A stretch of 64,000 bases of DNA from Annulohypoxylon bovei var. microspora (Eukaryota; Ascomycota; Sordariomycetes; Xylariales; Hypoxylaceae): positions 1 through 64,000 of the forward strand of contig MU405237.1 of assembly GCA_022836615.1 (NCBI GenBank), read 5' to 3'. The translations under genes were made by a program, and so were the position numbers. Of the stretch, positions 20,405 to 32,482 are shown one piece after another. Numbering within the stretch: the first letter of the stretch is position 1; each line of letters opens with the position of its first letter. The notes under the pieces are model-generated. The model did no database searches and had not been told where the DNA came from. It saw only the letters and a list, made by a program, of their open reading frames with translations.

Positions 20405-23400
20405 ATGTCAGAACGTTCATGTCCAGTCTCCGGTTCCATTGGGGCGAAATGTCCAGCAGGCCATGCGAGCACAAGCAGAAGTAATAGCCGAATGGGCCCT
20501 CGAGGTTGTTCATTCTCTGGCTATAGTCAACCAGGAGACATCCACGCAGCATTCGATGTAAGTTATATGAGCTATACTTCTCGATAGACAACTAACAATC
20601 GTAGATTCCTCGAGGAGTTGATGCTGGAGAGTGGCTTCGAATGAGGTAAGAAATCTTGGAATGTGAACTGACAAACCCCGACTAAATATGTCCCATTTAG
20701 AGAACGCAAGGCAATAAACCAGCTGCTGTACAACAACATTCCATCTGTTCGAGAGATCGATGTAGTCAAAACTCAAGCAGAAATTGATGCATTCAATGCT
20801 CACGAACAAGACCTATTAGCCGTAGCGCTAGGAGCGCCAGCCAGGCAAGTCATGCTGAGGGCGGAAGAGATCGGTCCTAAAACCGGTTGGCTCGATGGCT
20901 ATCTCAGCTCAGAACATGGTTTCTGTCCTCCGGACTATGAAGAGGCTATAGGTGCTTTGTCGAGAACACCAGGCCGAATATGGGCCGATCTTTGCGAGCG
21001 GATGCCAGGCTGTGTTGCAAGAGGGCGTGCGCAGGAATCTATTGCTGCGCTTGCTCTCGTAGAAGGCACAAAAGAAGTCATTCCAGATCAAGCGCTATGG
21101 GCGGCATTGGTGGCCTTAGGTAGTAAGTACACCTCACTTATTCTGGTTTTTTTCTTCTTCTACTTGAAAGAGATCAAGGTTCTCTTCAGACAAGCTTGAG
21201 AGCCATGAGATTACTAAGTCTCACTGCCCATACTTGACAGCATCTCGCAAGTAGTAATTACATACTAACTTAAGACATCACAGTGCTATGTTCTATTTAT
21301 CGCTTCGTTTCCAAATATGACGGCAATGAGGGTATTTCTTCCGCTCTTCCTAAGAAGAAGCCGCCAAATGTCCCTATGGGCGACGAACTCGGAGAAGAGC
21401 TGGTCGCCATCCCGCTGTGTATAGCGTTGCCGTATTACCAGATCTCAAGACGCATGGGTCGAACACTCCCACATCTCACTTTTCCCGATCAATCCAGTTA
21501 CAACATCAAGATCAGGGACCCCACCTCAACATATCCTTATGTTGCACGTTCTGAAAACATAGACCTTCGGTGGTCCATGTTCGGTGAGAAAGCCGAGGTC
21601 GCTTTCCTCAAGGGTTGCGCTGATACATCAGGTTAGTAACATTCTCTATCTTGTATGCGTTTAAATATTGACTTTTGTAGCATCCTTCCAGCATGGGCCT
21701 GATGCCATCGCTGCATGCCAAGAGCATGTCATGAACAAAAATGTCGAGGGACTCTTGCGCGAGATGATCCGACTAAAGGAGATTCTAGAACGAATGCCTA
21801 ACGCTTTTCATTCCATCAACGTAAACCCAAACTCAGGCGAAAACTATGTCCCTGTCCACCAGTGGGTTCGTTGGGCTAAATTTTCTGCGCCGCTGTCCCG
21901 GAGATGCCCAGCTTCTTCAGGTCTACAGTTTCCACCCTACCTAGTTATGGACGCATTCCTAGGTCGTAAAAAGTAAGTTGAGCAATAAGGGGGAAAGGAA
22001 CATAACTGACTTCTAATAGATACACTTCCTTCCTTGGCGCAGAGGGTGTACATTTGAGAGCCTGGTTACCTTCTAATCTTCGGGCCTTCATTGCTGCCAT
22101 CGAGTATCATTACCGCATTCCCGAATTTGTTCAACAATCTAATGATCCGCGACTGATGGGCGTTCTGGACGGAATCATCGAAGCGTACACAGGAGAACGG
22201 GGTTTCATGGGGACACACCGATACAAGGTCTTCGGAATTTTAGAAATCGCTGCAAAGACAGGGCGAACGGAAACTAATGGTGCATCTGGAGCCGGTGATG
22301 CAAACCGTCCGTGGGAAGAGACCCATAAACAATTCTCAGATGCTATGAAGGAACGTCTTGAACCTTACCGTGAGTTATAAATACCCCTATGATGGATTTC
22401 ATCCTTTAGAAAGAAGCTAACTTAGTATGTGCTATGTAGGTGGCAACTTGCCGGTCGAACCACATCAAATGCGAGGGACTTTCGAAGAATGCCGTTATAT
22501 CACGAGAGTTCTAAATCGATCCAATGTCGACTCTGATCCAACACGATCAATTGGTCTCGTCACCTTAGATATTCAAGATACGGGTATTACTTTCATGCCC
22601 GGTGATCGTCTCGCTGTTATGCCCCTTAATAGCTGGGACGAATGTGCGAAGGTCGCGGCAGCCTTAGGATTGGAGACCCGTATTGACGATCCCGTTGATG
22701 TGAGCGGCACATGGTCTCGTTTCGAACAGCATCTCACATCTGTGAGAAGGACGGCGACAACAAAGAGGTTGACGGTAGCCGATATCCTCCGCCGCGGCCA
22801 TCTGGCACCTATTACTAAAGAACTCGCCCTGAAAATCCATAGCCTACTTGCAGCTTCCTCAAATACCGTCCTCCAAGTCCTAGCCACGGACGAGTGGCCA
22901 GTCCGAGGTTCACTGGGCGATATATTACAAGATGCCCTTATGGATACCCCAGCTCACATTTGGGATAAGGCTTTTAGCCTAGACAACCTTTCATGGCTGG
23001 CTGATCTCATCCCAGTTGAGGTGCCTCGCACATACTCCATCGCCAGCTATACCGATGAACTTCTTCCCAATACCGTCGACTTGGCTATATCGCGCGCTGA
23101 GTATAAACTCTGTTCGACATTCGCCAAGCAGGAGGATGTGAATCGCGTCGGAGTTGCAAGTGGCTTCTTCAACCCGTATCCATCATCAAGTGACATGGAA
23201 TCTGATGACGAGATCCTTGTCGGTGTTTCTCGGCCTATGGCTTTCCAATTACCCTTAGATAGCATGGCACCCTGTGCATTTTTCGCCGGTGGCAGTGGAA
23301 TTGCCCCTTTCCGGAGCTTCTGGCAATATCGCTTAACTACCGACGGCCTGTCTGGGGGCAAGAACTACTTATATCTTGGTGTCCAGTCGCGCGAAAAATT

Positions 23401-25855
23401 CTGCTTCGAGGACGAACTGAGGGAGTATGTGAACGCGGACTTTATGGAGGTCCATGTGGCCTTCTCGAGGGATTCCAGGGGCCTTGCCTACGATGCGCAC
23501 TCACGCGACATGGTTGAGAAACATATCCCCCCTCGTTATATCGATACCCTAATAGTCGAGCAGAGCGCCACCATATCTGACCTCGTCATGTCAAAGAAAC
23601 AGGGTGGACTTGGTGGGTACCTTTACGTGTGTGGCTCCGTTGCTGTTTTTGATTCCGTGATGAACGGAATCCGCAAAGCAATCTATACACACTGTACAGC
23701 AACTATGGAAAATGTCGATCTCATTGTCAACAAAGCATTTGCAGAACGGCGATTTATGCTCGACGTCTTCATGACACCTAAGCCCCTTCCCTGCAACCTA
23801 CCTACCATTCCAATGTCTCAACTTGCTCAGCATACTGGTCATAGGCCGGGATCCCGTATGTGGATAGGAGTTCACGGAAGCGTGTACGACGTCACTGACT
23901 TCTGCCCTATGCACCCCGGAGGCACACAGATCATCAAGTCAAATGCTGGTGTAGACTGTTCCAAGTCATTTGACAATCTGGCTCATACCAATAACCCCGA
24001 GGTAGTCAGTCTTCTAACCAAATATTTTGTTGGGCATCTCACACCAAAACCCGATTATCAAAACGGCGAGGAGGAAATATCTGTTCTATACGATATATGG
24101 GCCGCGTACCTACGTGCCACAGTAGAGATATTAGGAGCACACCAAATTGAGATGCACGAGATCCAGGGGGCGTCAATTAAGGCATCTTCGACTTATGACC
24201 GGTTGGGAAGCACTAATATGTGGCTCCACGAAGATTTGCCTAGCACAATCGCTGTTCGCGCATTTTATGGTTACCAAAGCAGATTACTGCAAATGGGATT
24301 CTCTGCTCTTTTTGGGCCGAAGCTGCAGGAGCTCGTCCTCAAACTATCGTTCAGCATTGCCAACGCAGGTGGCGCGGGAGCGAATATTCAATTACCTGAT
24401 GTATTAGGAGCGGTAGCCCGCGCGAATACGGGCTCGGACGCTGTGACCTGTATGAATGAGATAGCTCTTATCGGGCAGTTCATCAGCGGCGCCGAAGGCT
24501 CTCTCCGCTTCCAAGAACGTGGTGTCTTCGCCTATGCGGCTAAGAGTGTAGAACTGGATATCGAATTACTCGAAGATCTTCGTCAAGAAATCGGAACCGG
24601 TATGGACGCCTTTGACAGCATTGCCAACGCATATAGCTCGGCCGACAAGATGCAAGACCCAGACTTCGACGCCAACCGCATGACGGCTCTCTCAACATTT
24701 CTTCTTCAGATCCTCGAGCGCATCGCACGTCGCCTGGGGATCTTCTACGCCCAGCTTGCCCAATGTTCTGTCTACAGACCTGAGCTCGAGCGCAACCCTG
24801 CTAGGACCCGCTGGGCTCTCGTACGCAGATGTATCCGAGACGGTAGTTTATTCGTGATGGCGCATAAAGCAGCGACCGACGTTCTCACGGCAGGACGGCA
24901 GTCGTCCTACTACATGTCCCGCACAAACCCCAACCAGAACGTCGACTTCGATAACGTCATGTCGCAGGTTCGAGCTACCTTAGGCTCGGTACAAATGGAC
25001 ATGCGTATGAGCACTCCGCAGCAGCCCACGACCCTAAATGCCGTACACCAAGCCCGAGGAAGGAGCTCGGGAGACGCTATGCGAGCGGGTGAAAATCCCG
25101 TTGCCCTCAGGGCCATGAACAGCTTCGTGGAAAAGCATAGTAAAGCGATTCGGCGGCTCAGCAAGATGCCCCCTATGCCCATGAACTTCGAGGACCTGCA
25201 AAAGGCTATGGCGCACACAGGGTTACACACGCCCCCTGCCGAACCGCACGAAGCCATGACCGCAGGTTTTGGCCTCAAGGGTCAAGACATGATGCTCGGA
25301 CACGTTAGACTCCCGACTCCTCCCTCTAGCCGCGGATCTAGCCGCTCACCGTCGCGTGTCCGGCAGTCATCCACCGGCATGTCGTCTTCGGCCGAGATGC
25401 TCTTGAGCAAGCTCAATCAGTCGCGGTCGCGTGGAAACTCGCTGCAGAGCCGACAAATGCCCTCTGCCAGCCAGAGCCAAAGCCCAAGCCCTAACCTCTC
25501 ACCCTACTCGCCGCACGCACAATTTCCAGCACACCAACAGCAGCAACAACACGCACCCTACTATCCCGTCATCGGCGGTCTCCCAACCCCGCCCATGAGC
25601 GCCACCAACGGCCCAAAGAACAATGTTCATGCCGCCATGAGCATAATGGCAGGGCATCTGAATACCCGACGCCCGCGCAGCGAGGCCCCCAATTTCGCGG
25701 GTAGTGGCCTAAACCTACCCAGCAGCCACGTGCGGTCCGCGTCGAGGTCTAGCGCGGGAAGTGCGCACGGCCATTTCTCGAGGCCGTCGACGAATTCACT
25801 CCGCGCATTTAAGCTCAGGGCGGTGGATGGCGATAGGTTTGCGCCGGCTTCCTAG
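20405..25855 (+). CDS. PrnB/IDO-like haem enzyme fused to FAD/NADPH reductase and cytochrome b5
   Basis: Seven exons (20405-20557, 20605-20645, 20701-21122, 21284-21631, 21681-21972, 22020-22369, 22440-25855) encode 1,673 aa. Residues about 50-535 resemble the PrnB branch (DUF1864) of the indoleamine/tryptophan dioxygenase superfamily; His485 in GFMGTHRYKVFG lies about 50 residues from the domain end, where the proximal haem ligand of PrnB is expected. Residues about 540-970 form an FNR module of the cytochrome P450 reductase/sulfite reductase type: FAD motif RTYSIAS (732-738), NADPH motifs GGSGIAPFRSF (819-829) and VCGS (932-935). Residues about 1000-1075 are cytochrome b5 with haem histidines in HPGG (1027-1030) and AHTNN (1051). 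A helical domain of unknown kind (about 1100-1370) and a Ser/Pro/Gln-rich tail follow. The N-terminus has two Cys-Pro pairs (C6, C16). The substrate is unknown; the PrnB assignment is from pattern memory and is the least certain part. Confidence 0.8.
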
Positions 25856-27195
25856 CGCCTTGGGGGCGTTGGTTAGGCTAGATTGGGTTCTAATGGATAA
25901 AATGGTATTAAAAAGGGGAAGATATGGATATATACAGATAGGTACAGGTACATATAGATGCTGGTCATTGTAAAATTCCGTTCGTTCGGTAATATATTTT
26001 TATAATTTTTGTCTTGAGATTTTGCCCTGTACACTCGTTGAAATTTTTATCATAATTTTGTATACCTTGGGTACGTATCTTGGAAAGGGTGCTAGTTTCC
26101 TGATGAACTCGATCGCTACCGGCCAGAACAACGTCATTGCCGGGTCCGAGGTGCCGTGAGTTAACCTTCCCGGAAGTTAAATGGGGAAGAGGCGACCTAT
26201 TGAAATTGAAACCCAAGATGTTCATTCAAGGCTTATGTTCCTAACAAAGAACATCTATCTAGGTACCTATGTAATGCCATATAATACCCATCGTTTATCT
26301 ATGCTCCCCTTGGTAAGATACCTCAGATATCCATATTTCCTCGGAGGCCAACCCCAGATAATGCCTGCAAACAACCTCTATTCTATTTCCTGCTAGCAGA
26401 TATACTGTAGCACCAGGTAACGTCCATTCTAACCTTGTCTAAGGTAAGCATCCAACCCAGACTAGCTCGTGCATGCGGGCTCACGTCACAGTTTCGTATG
26501 CGGCCGTCACATTACCTCCATCCTGTCCACAACCTTACCGGACGGCTGGGGGCGGCTAACTATCCCATGCGGCTAACTTTGTTTCGACATCAATCTACGA
26601 CCTCAGGACCCCTATGGAATTGGTACTACCTTAGTACAAATAACGTTAGATGATTTAGATGGCATCGATGTACGGAGACAGACGACCCAATATTGACGTC
26701 GGTTCTTCTCTCCCTTACCTGCCTAGCACCTACTTACCTGCCTCTAAGCAAGTAAGCAAGGCTCTATCCCTATTCCTCTTCTCGATTTCACAACAAATCA
26801 CAGAATAGTATTTACTCGCCAAGCCTTGTCTTTATCAGTTTCACTAATTTATTTAGTTATATGGTTCTAATAGGTGGTGTTGAATGCTTCCTAGAGGTAG
26901 TAGTCTAAGAAACCCTCTCGCGACGAAGGGGGGAGGGGGGTTTCGGAACGAAAAAAAACTGCCGCTCCCTCGCCCCGTCTATCTAAACAGCAGCCAGCAT
27001 CTAAAATGAATCCAGTTCCTGTCTTTCCAAGATGATGATTGTAGTTCCCTTGCGCACTCGACATATACATAACACGACACCGGTTTAGATTTTATAAGGT
27101 TTTGTTTGTCTGAGTCGGCCATGAGGAGAAGGAGGGGTTGGGGGTTTAGGATAGCATCAGCAGTGGCCGGTGGCTTAGAGTATCGCGCGCGACGT
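25856..27195. other. Intergenic 3' region between convergent genes
   Basis: 1.3 kb between two gene ends. No gene seen. It includes a G-rich stretch (26,925-26,945) and several ACCTA/TAGGT-type motifs. Confidence 0.55.
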
Positions 27196-28097
27196 CTATG
27201 CGCCGAAGACCTTGTAGCGCTCCTCGATGGGCTGGAAGTCCTTGGGGCCGGCCTCGCCGGCGCGGCCGCCGAAGACGAGCTGGGCATCGAGCTTCCAGTT
27301 GTCGGGGATGCCCCATTCGCTGGCGACCTTCGTGTCGACGAGGGGGTTGTAGTGCTGCAGGCTGGCGCCGACACCCTCGGCCGTGAGGGCGGTCCAGATC
27401 ACGTACTGGGCCATGGCGTTGGACTGCTGCGCCCAGATGGGGAACTTGTCGGCGTAGAGCGCGAATTTCTCCTGCATGCCGTTGACGACGTTCTGGTCCT
27501 GGAAGAACAGGACCTAGTTGTTGTGTTAGTCCCACCGATGGTGAACTATCCTAATCTTGTTGAAGGGAAGGAGTGAGGGGGACCTACAGTTCCGGCACCG
27601 GCCTTGAAGCCGTTCATACGTTGAGCAGTGTGCTCCCAAGCATCTCCAGGAACGATAGTCTTCAGGATGCCAGTGGCGATGTCCCAGAGCTTGTCGTGCT
27701 CAGCGCCGAAGAGGACTACGATGCGGTTGGACTGAGAGTTGAAGGATGAGGGGACGTGGAGAAGGGTCTCCTTGACGATCTCCTGGACGCGGTCTTTGGA
27801 GATGGGGAGCTCCTTGTTAATCACGTAGTACGTACGACGGTCCTTGACAAAGCTCAGAAGAGCGTCGGCCTTGGAGGTAGCCATTGTGCTGTAGGAGGAG
27901 GTGGGTAACGTCGAGGTCTTAGGGGTACACTGGGAAGCACTGGAGGTAAATAGTCTCTGACGAGGACAAGTTGCTGCAGCGAGGGTTTTTAGGGGTAAAT
28001 TGGAAGTTATGAGAGCTTTTGTTGCTCGAGAGGTGGCCGAGGTACTGGTAAGTCTAGAGAGGGAAAAGACGGCTGAAGTGACAATATGCGGGCGCAT
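27196..28097 (-). CDS. Nitroreductase family protein (Hbn1/Frm2-like)
   Basis: An FMN-dependent nitroreductase-family oxidoreductase of the fungal Hbn1/Frm2 type, linked in yeast to oxidative and nitrosative stress and lipid signalling. Two exons on the minus strand, 28097-27588 and 27513-27196, give 275 aa. Family features seen are the N-terminal DRRTYYVINKELPIS with the FMN-phosphate-contacting arginine pair, the helix VKETLLHVPSSFNSQSNRIVVLFG, AEGVGASLQHYNP and the C-terminal GIPDNWKLDAQLVFG and EERYKVFG. Seventy-odd residues precede the conserved domain and look like a mitochondrial presequence (Arg/Ser/Thr/Ala rich, almost no acidic residues). A second ATG (MATSKADALLSF) would give the ordinary cytosolic form. 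Dual localisation is inferred. Confidence 0.9.
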
Positions 28098-30640
28098 CGT
28101 GGTCTATTTATTTTTGCAACGTAACGGAAAGCAACGCTATAATGTCTATAGTACTTAATACAATCCGGCAAGTGGGAACGACGAATGACGAATAGAGATC
28201 AACTTATGGATTGAGCATAGCATGAGAAAAGAAACGAAACGTGTGGATGAAAAGATGATGGAGCCTGGAGGGAAGGAGAAATGTCCAGAAGCACGCTATC
28301 CCCCTCCGTAGATGTGGCCCCCAATATGTACTATATGGTACAATATGTACCCCCCCTATCTTCTTAGTGTATCGAATGCCCCGCCGACGCACATAAGCAT
28401 TGAATCCGTCACAGAAAAAAACAACGGATGGAGGGGTAGATACCTTAGCTTCCTTCCTCTCACTGCCTCACCAACTCAACTCGCCTTGCTCCTTCCTGCC
28501 TTTCTCTTTCGTGCATTATCCACGTAAGATCGATCGATCCACCAAGGTTGGAAGGTTGGTCATTTCCATATTGGTAATTGCTCCCCTTGGTATTCTGTAC
28601 ATGTGTGTAAGCCTTAATAAGGAAGCGGCAGTATCAAGTTGATGCATCGGTTTCAGTATCATTCTATACGAGCATTAAAGCATCCGCGGTTTATCCAAGT
28701 TTCCTCGATATTTGATTTAGTATCTATCACCTTACGGTTTAGGCGTTTAATATTCGAATACATCTAATTCAATGTTCCGTCTTGATATTTTCCAAGTATG
28801 TACTTAATTAGGTCAGTGAACTATGTACCTAGGTAGGTAGGTATACATTTTAAGTATACATATCATATACCAAAATACATGCACAACGTAACACATAAAT
28901 ACTATATATACCTATCGCACATAGTGGGCTGAGACATCCGGAAAACGTTGTTGCGAGTATCGACACGTACCAATCATGCAGAGTACTATCGTAGTGTAGC
29001 GCAACAAAGTTTCGGTAAGCGCTTATCCATAGGTGGATCAGGGCTATGTACCTCGTGTATTATTAATGTACGGTATTATGTATGTTATCCGTAGGATGTG
29101 ATGGCGTAAAGACGGTCAGGGCCGAATGGGCGACAGCCCCGACCTTGTTAGTTTTTTTCCAATCTGCTTACACATTCATTCATAATCCTTTTGCCAGTGG
29201 CATCGGTCTGATTTCCAAACAATTTGAAATCCAATTCTTGCCTTGACCTGCTTGACCTGACCAAACCAGAAACTCTTCGAGTAGTCAGGTCCGTTGTTTT
29301 TTATGCACCTCGACTAAAACTCGAATTCTTGAAATGTCGGTGTCTTTTGTAATTTTTCTTCCTCTATTTTTTTCTTGTGCTTATCCTTATCCTGTATTCT
29401 TCCGTTCTTTTCTTAGACGACATGCATGCGGCTCTTTTTATAAGACCTCCAGCAGAAAAGAAGGGTCGTCTCACTGTCCCTCTTTACCCCGCGATCCATA
29501 TGAAGTCAATTGGCATCGCCTGTTTAGCCGCCTTTGCGCGTTCGGCAACTCGCTTGAGGGCGGGAATATAGATGAGATGTCTGCTGCCGGCGCTTATTCG
29601 ATACTACATGGCCCGTTCTGCGTTCTGTAATTCATTAATTCGCGTGGTTTTTGATTAAAGTCTTATATATTCCTGGTTCGTGGCAGTTTCGGTGTCTCGG
29701 TGATGGGACGGAGGGAACAGATATGAGATACTATCAAAAGAGGCTGTACTACTACTAATTACGTAGGTACACAGATCGGCATTAGCACAGGCACGAACTT
29801 ATTATTTCCCGTAAATCATCCGTATAACCATTCTTCCCACGTGTCTTGTGTATCTATATTCTAAGGCATCTGGGCATCTATAGGTTCAAGAAGACTACCC
29901 AGCCGGAGGTACGATTAATCCTATCCCAACTTCATACCTACCTTACCACACCTAACCGACTAAAACTAGGCCTACTATAGAAACAGAACTGCACATCAGA
30001 ATGCTTACAGAGCTGCCCGGTCACAATCTAGCCAATCGGCGCCGCGATCCTGCGGCACAGGTGGTTTCCAGATTCGGTAATATTCTTCAACTTTGACCTA
30101 TCGTACGTCGAATCCCATAATCTTCACACGGCTAGTAAATCGAAGATCTTGCTACACGGTTAGGCTATCCATAGTGTAAAACGGATTCTGTGGAGAACAG
30201 CACAAGCCATAAGTAAGGGACGTTGCTTCGTGTCATAATTGAATTATGTAGTTCGTACGCGATGTAACTCCTATGTACAACCTCCCATTCTTTGTAGAGA
30301 GAAAGGAAGCATCACGTAAAATTTTGTATCTAAAGCACCGCATCGCGTCGCGATCCTTTATCTACCTACATGCCTTGAGGGTTTCCGAGCGTCTTCGCAT
30401 GCAAACTCCCTAGATGCCATGAACAGAAGAAATGCCACCCCTTGCATTGAACCCGACCAGTCCAGTTTTGCCCAGCTTGAATGAACGCCTGACCTTTAGG
30501 CGGTTTTCGGAACGCCAGATTTAATGATTAGAAAGACGGTTTTTTTTATAGCCCCCAAACCCTAAGGGAACAGTTTAACCATCGTAAGAACCCATATCAC
30601 CAACAGCCACCTCCCCCCGACTTCTGGGAACGAGGTGCGA
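28098..30640. other. Intergenic region, 2.5 kb
   Basis: No supported gene. Short frames (28312-28527, 29334-29630) are not recognisable. The first few hundred bases belong to the nitroreductase promoter. A TACCTAGGTA palindrome with flanking GGTAGGTA copies sits at 28826-28842. Confidence 0.55.
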
Positions 30641-32482
30641 TTACCACGTCTCGGTAATGTACTGCCCGACATCTCTCTTCAGGTTCCAGAACTTTCCGGC
30701 CTCATCATGTTCCAGGTTGCCCTTCTTCATGGCTACTTTGATGAGCGCCTCTTCGACGCCTTCTCCCATGCCTTTGGAGCTACCGCAGACGAAGACACGC
30801 CCATCGACGGAGTTGATGATGGTCCACACAAGCTCTGCCTGGTGAACGACCTCGTCCTGGACATAACGACTTTCACCGCGTCGGCTCTGAACAACCTTCT
30901 TAACTCTATCCTCGTGCACGCCCCACTCCCCACCGTATAGCTCATCGACAAGCGAGTCTCGAACACCCTGAAGAACCCATACCTTGTTGGCACAGTTAGC
31001 ATTCTTCAGGCGGTGCTGGACGAAGCCGCGGAACGGTGCAATGCCGACACCGGCCCCAATAAGGAGCATCGGACCATCAGACACAAATTCCTTCGCTAGC
31101 GGGTTGGCCATGAGCCCCTTGAAAATAGGGGCATATAGCCGAGGAGCGCTGTCTCCCGCACGTTGAAGCTCCATAAACTTGCGAGATTGGCGTTCAAGGA
31201 AACCAGAACCTACACCCGTTCGGGTGCCCGCCCGCCAGTCATCCGTCTCTTGAACGGTGACGGCTATCTCAATAAGGCGGTGTTGCTTTCCGTCGCGAAT
31301 CTCGTAGGACTCATGAGGGTCGTTAGAAAGGGAGTAGAATCGTGGCATTAATTGTTGAAGTACTGTGAATACCAAATCCAAAGGAGGCTTGGCAGATGGG
31401 AAAGCGTTCAGGAGCTGAGCCAGCGAGATATGCGGTCCAGTACGAAGGTCGCAAAAGGCACCTTGTCCTTCGCTAGAGCAAAGGAACAAGAGGATCTTCT
31501 TCTCGTTGGGGTCAATGGCATGCTCAGCGAGGATTCTCAGGAGAGCTTTGGTAGGAGGGTATGATTGAATATCGGAGCACCATGTGAGCAAATCTCTTCG
31601 GGTGGTAACCAGCTCTCGAGCCTGATCTTCACCCCAAACCGTGGGCCAGCGGCCATGCGTAGTGCGCAGCAAGACGGGCTTGCCGCGCAAGAATCGCGGA
31701 ACTAGAAGCAAATCGAAGATTTGTTCCACGGCCGCAGGGTCATTTGGAGCGTATAGGCCAATGGCGCCCCCGACCTTGAAGTCTACACCTTCTTCGTGAG
31801 GGTAGTTGGTGATATCGATATCAAAGTGAAATGTGCGCTTCTCGGCGCCTCCCCTTGTTAATTCGCGGGTATTATGAATTGGGGCCGGGAAGACATGGTG
31901 AGGATGATGCGGTTGGACGAATGACGGAGGCTGGATTGAGGTATCGAGATCTTCGAGGGTGAGGTTCTTAAGGTCGGTCTCAATGAACGACGAACTGAGT
32001 TGGCTTCCGAAAGAGATTGCCGAGTCAGTAGGTGACGGAATGTTTGATGAGACGCGTCGAATGGGTTGAAGGAAGGTGGTCTGCTCAGGCACGCCCGGAA
32101 CCTTAGTCAGGGAGGTGGGTAGCTCATCAATCTTCAATCCGAGCGAACGGAAGGCGTCATTGTCCGGGAACGGGACGTGCTCGTACTTCAGTCCCTCCTT
32201 TTTCAACTGCGAGTTCATGCAGCAACCACCGCCGCAGCATCGATTGAGCAATTGCTGCGTGGATTCGCCAGTAATTCGTTGAACATCCGCCGGGTTCTGC
32301 GCGATTAGTCTCGTAGACGCGCGCCGTCTCCGGGGAGTCACCTCTTGTGGTTGAGGTTCATCCTGATCTTCAGAATCGTCAGAGTAGGTTAGAGACGGGG
32401 CAATAGAAGGAGCACGAGTCTCCTCCTCAGACACGTAGTCGGCCACCGAGTCAGCTAGCTGGTGCTCAATGTCGACAGACAT
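30641..32482 (-). CDS. Stand-alone FAD/NADPH reductase (CPR/sulfite reductase-like, no FMN domain)
   Basis: A 613-aa single-exon protein. Residues about 200-613 form the ferredoxin-NADP reductase module of the cytochrome P450 reductase/sulfite reductase group: the connecting helical region, FAD motif RFYSLSNDP (381-389), NADP-pyrophosphate motif GVGIAPFRGF (468-477), VFVCGSSKGMGEGVEEAL (from 553) and the terminal ETW whose Trp would stack on the flavin. No flavodoxin (FMN) domain is present. The first 200 residues are disordered, acid then base rich (VTPRRRRASTR), and contain an unusual Cys cluster CCGGGCC (82-88), which could bind metal or be lipidated. Fungal homologues are usually named only as riboflavin synthase domain-like or FAD-binding proteins. 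The electron acceptor is unknown. The start is the ATG at 32482; an upstream in-frame TTG is ignored. Confidence 0.85.
   Translation of the reverse strand: MSVDIEHQLADSVADYVSEEETRAPSIAPSLTYSDDSEDQDEPQPQEVTPRRRRASTRLIAQNPADVQRITGESTQQLLNRCCGGGCCMNSQLKKEGLKYEHVPFPDNDAFRSLGLKIDELPTSLTKVPGVPEQTTFLQPIRRVSSNIPSPTDSAISFGSQLSSSFIETDLKNLTLEDLDTSIQPPSFVQPHHPHHVFPAPIHNTRELTRGGAEKRTFHFDIDITNYPHEEGVDFKVGGAIGLYAPNDPAAVEQIFDLLLVPRFLRGKPVLLRTTHGRWPTVWGEDQARELVTTRRDLLTWCSDIQSYPPTKALLRILAEHAIDPNEKKILLFLCSSEGQGAFCDLRTGPHISLAQLLNAFPSAKPPLDLVFTVLQQLMPRFYSLSNDPHESYEIRDGKQHRLIEIAVTVQETDDWRAGTRTGVGSGFLERQSRKFMELQRAGDSAPRLYAPIFKGLMANPLAKEFVSDGPMLLIGAGVGIAPFRGFVQHRLKNANCANKVWVLQGVRDSLVDELYGGEWGVHEDRVKKVVQSRRGESRYVQDEVVHQAELVWTIINSVDGRVFVCGSSKGMGEGVEEALIKVAMKKGNLEHDEAGKFWNLKRDVGQYITETW

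Noticed and set aside
20405..22369. PrnB-like domain as a separate gene ending at the stop after 22,369
   Set aside because: A good donor (CC/GTGAGT) and acceptor (TATGTAG) join it in frame to the reductase, with total phase closure over seven exons.
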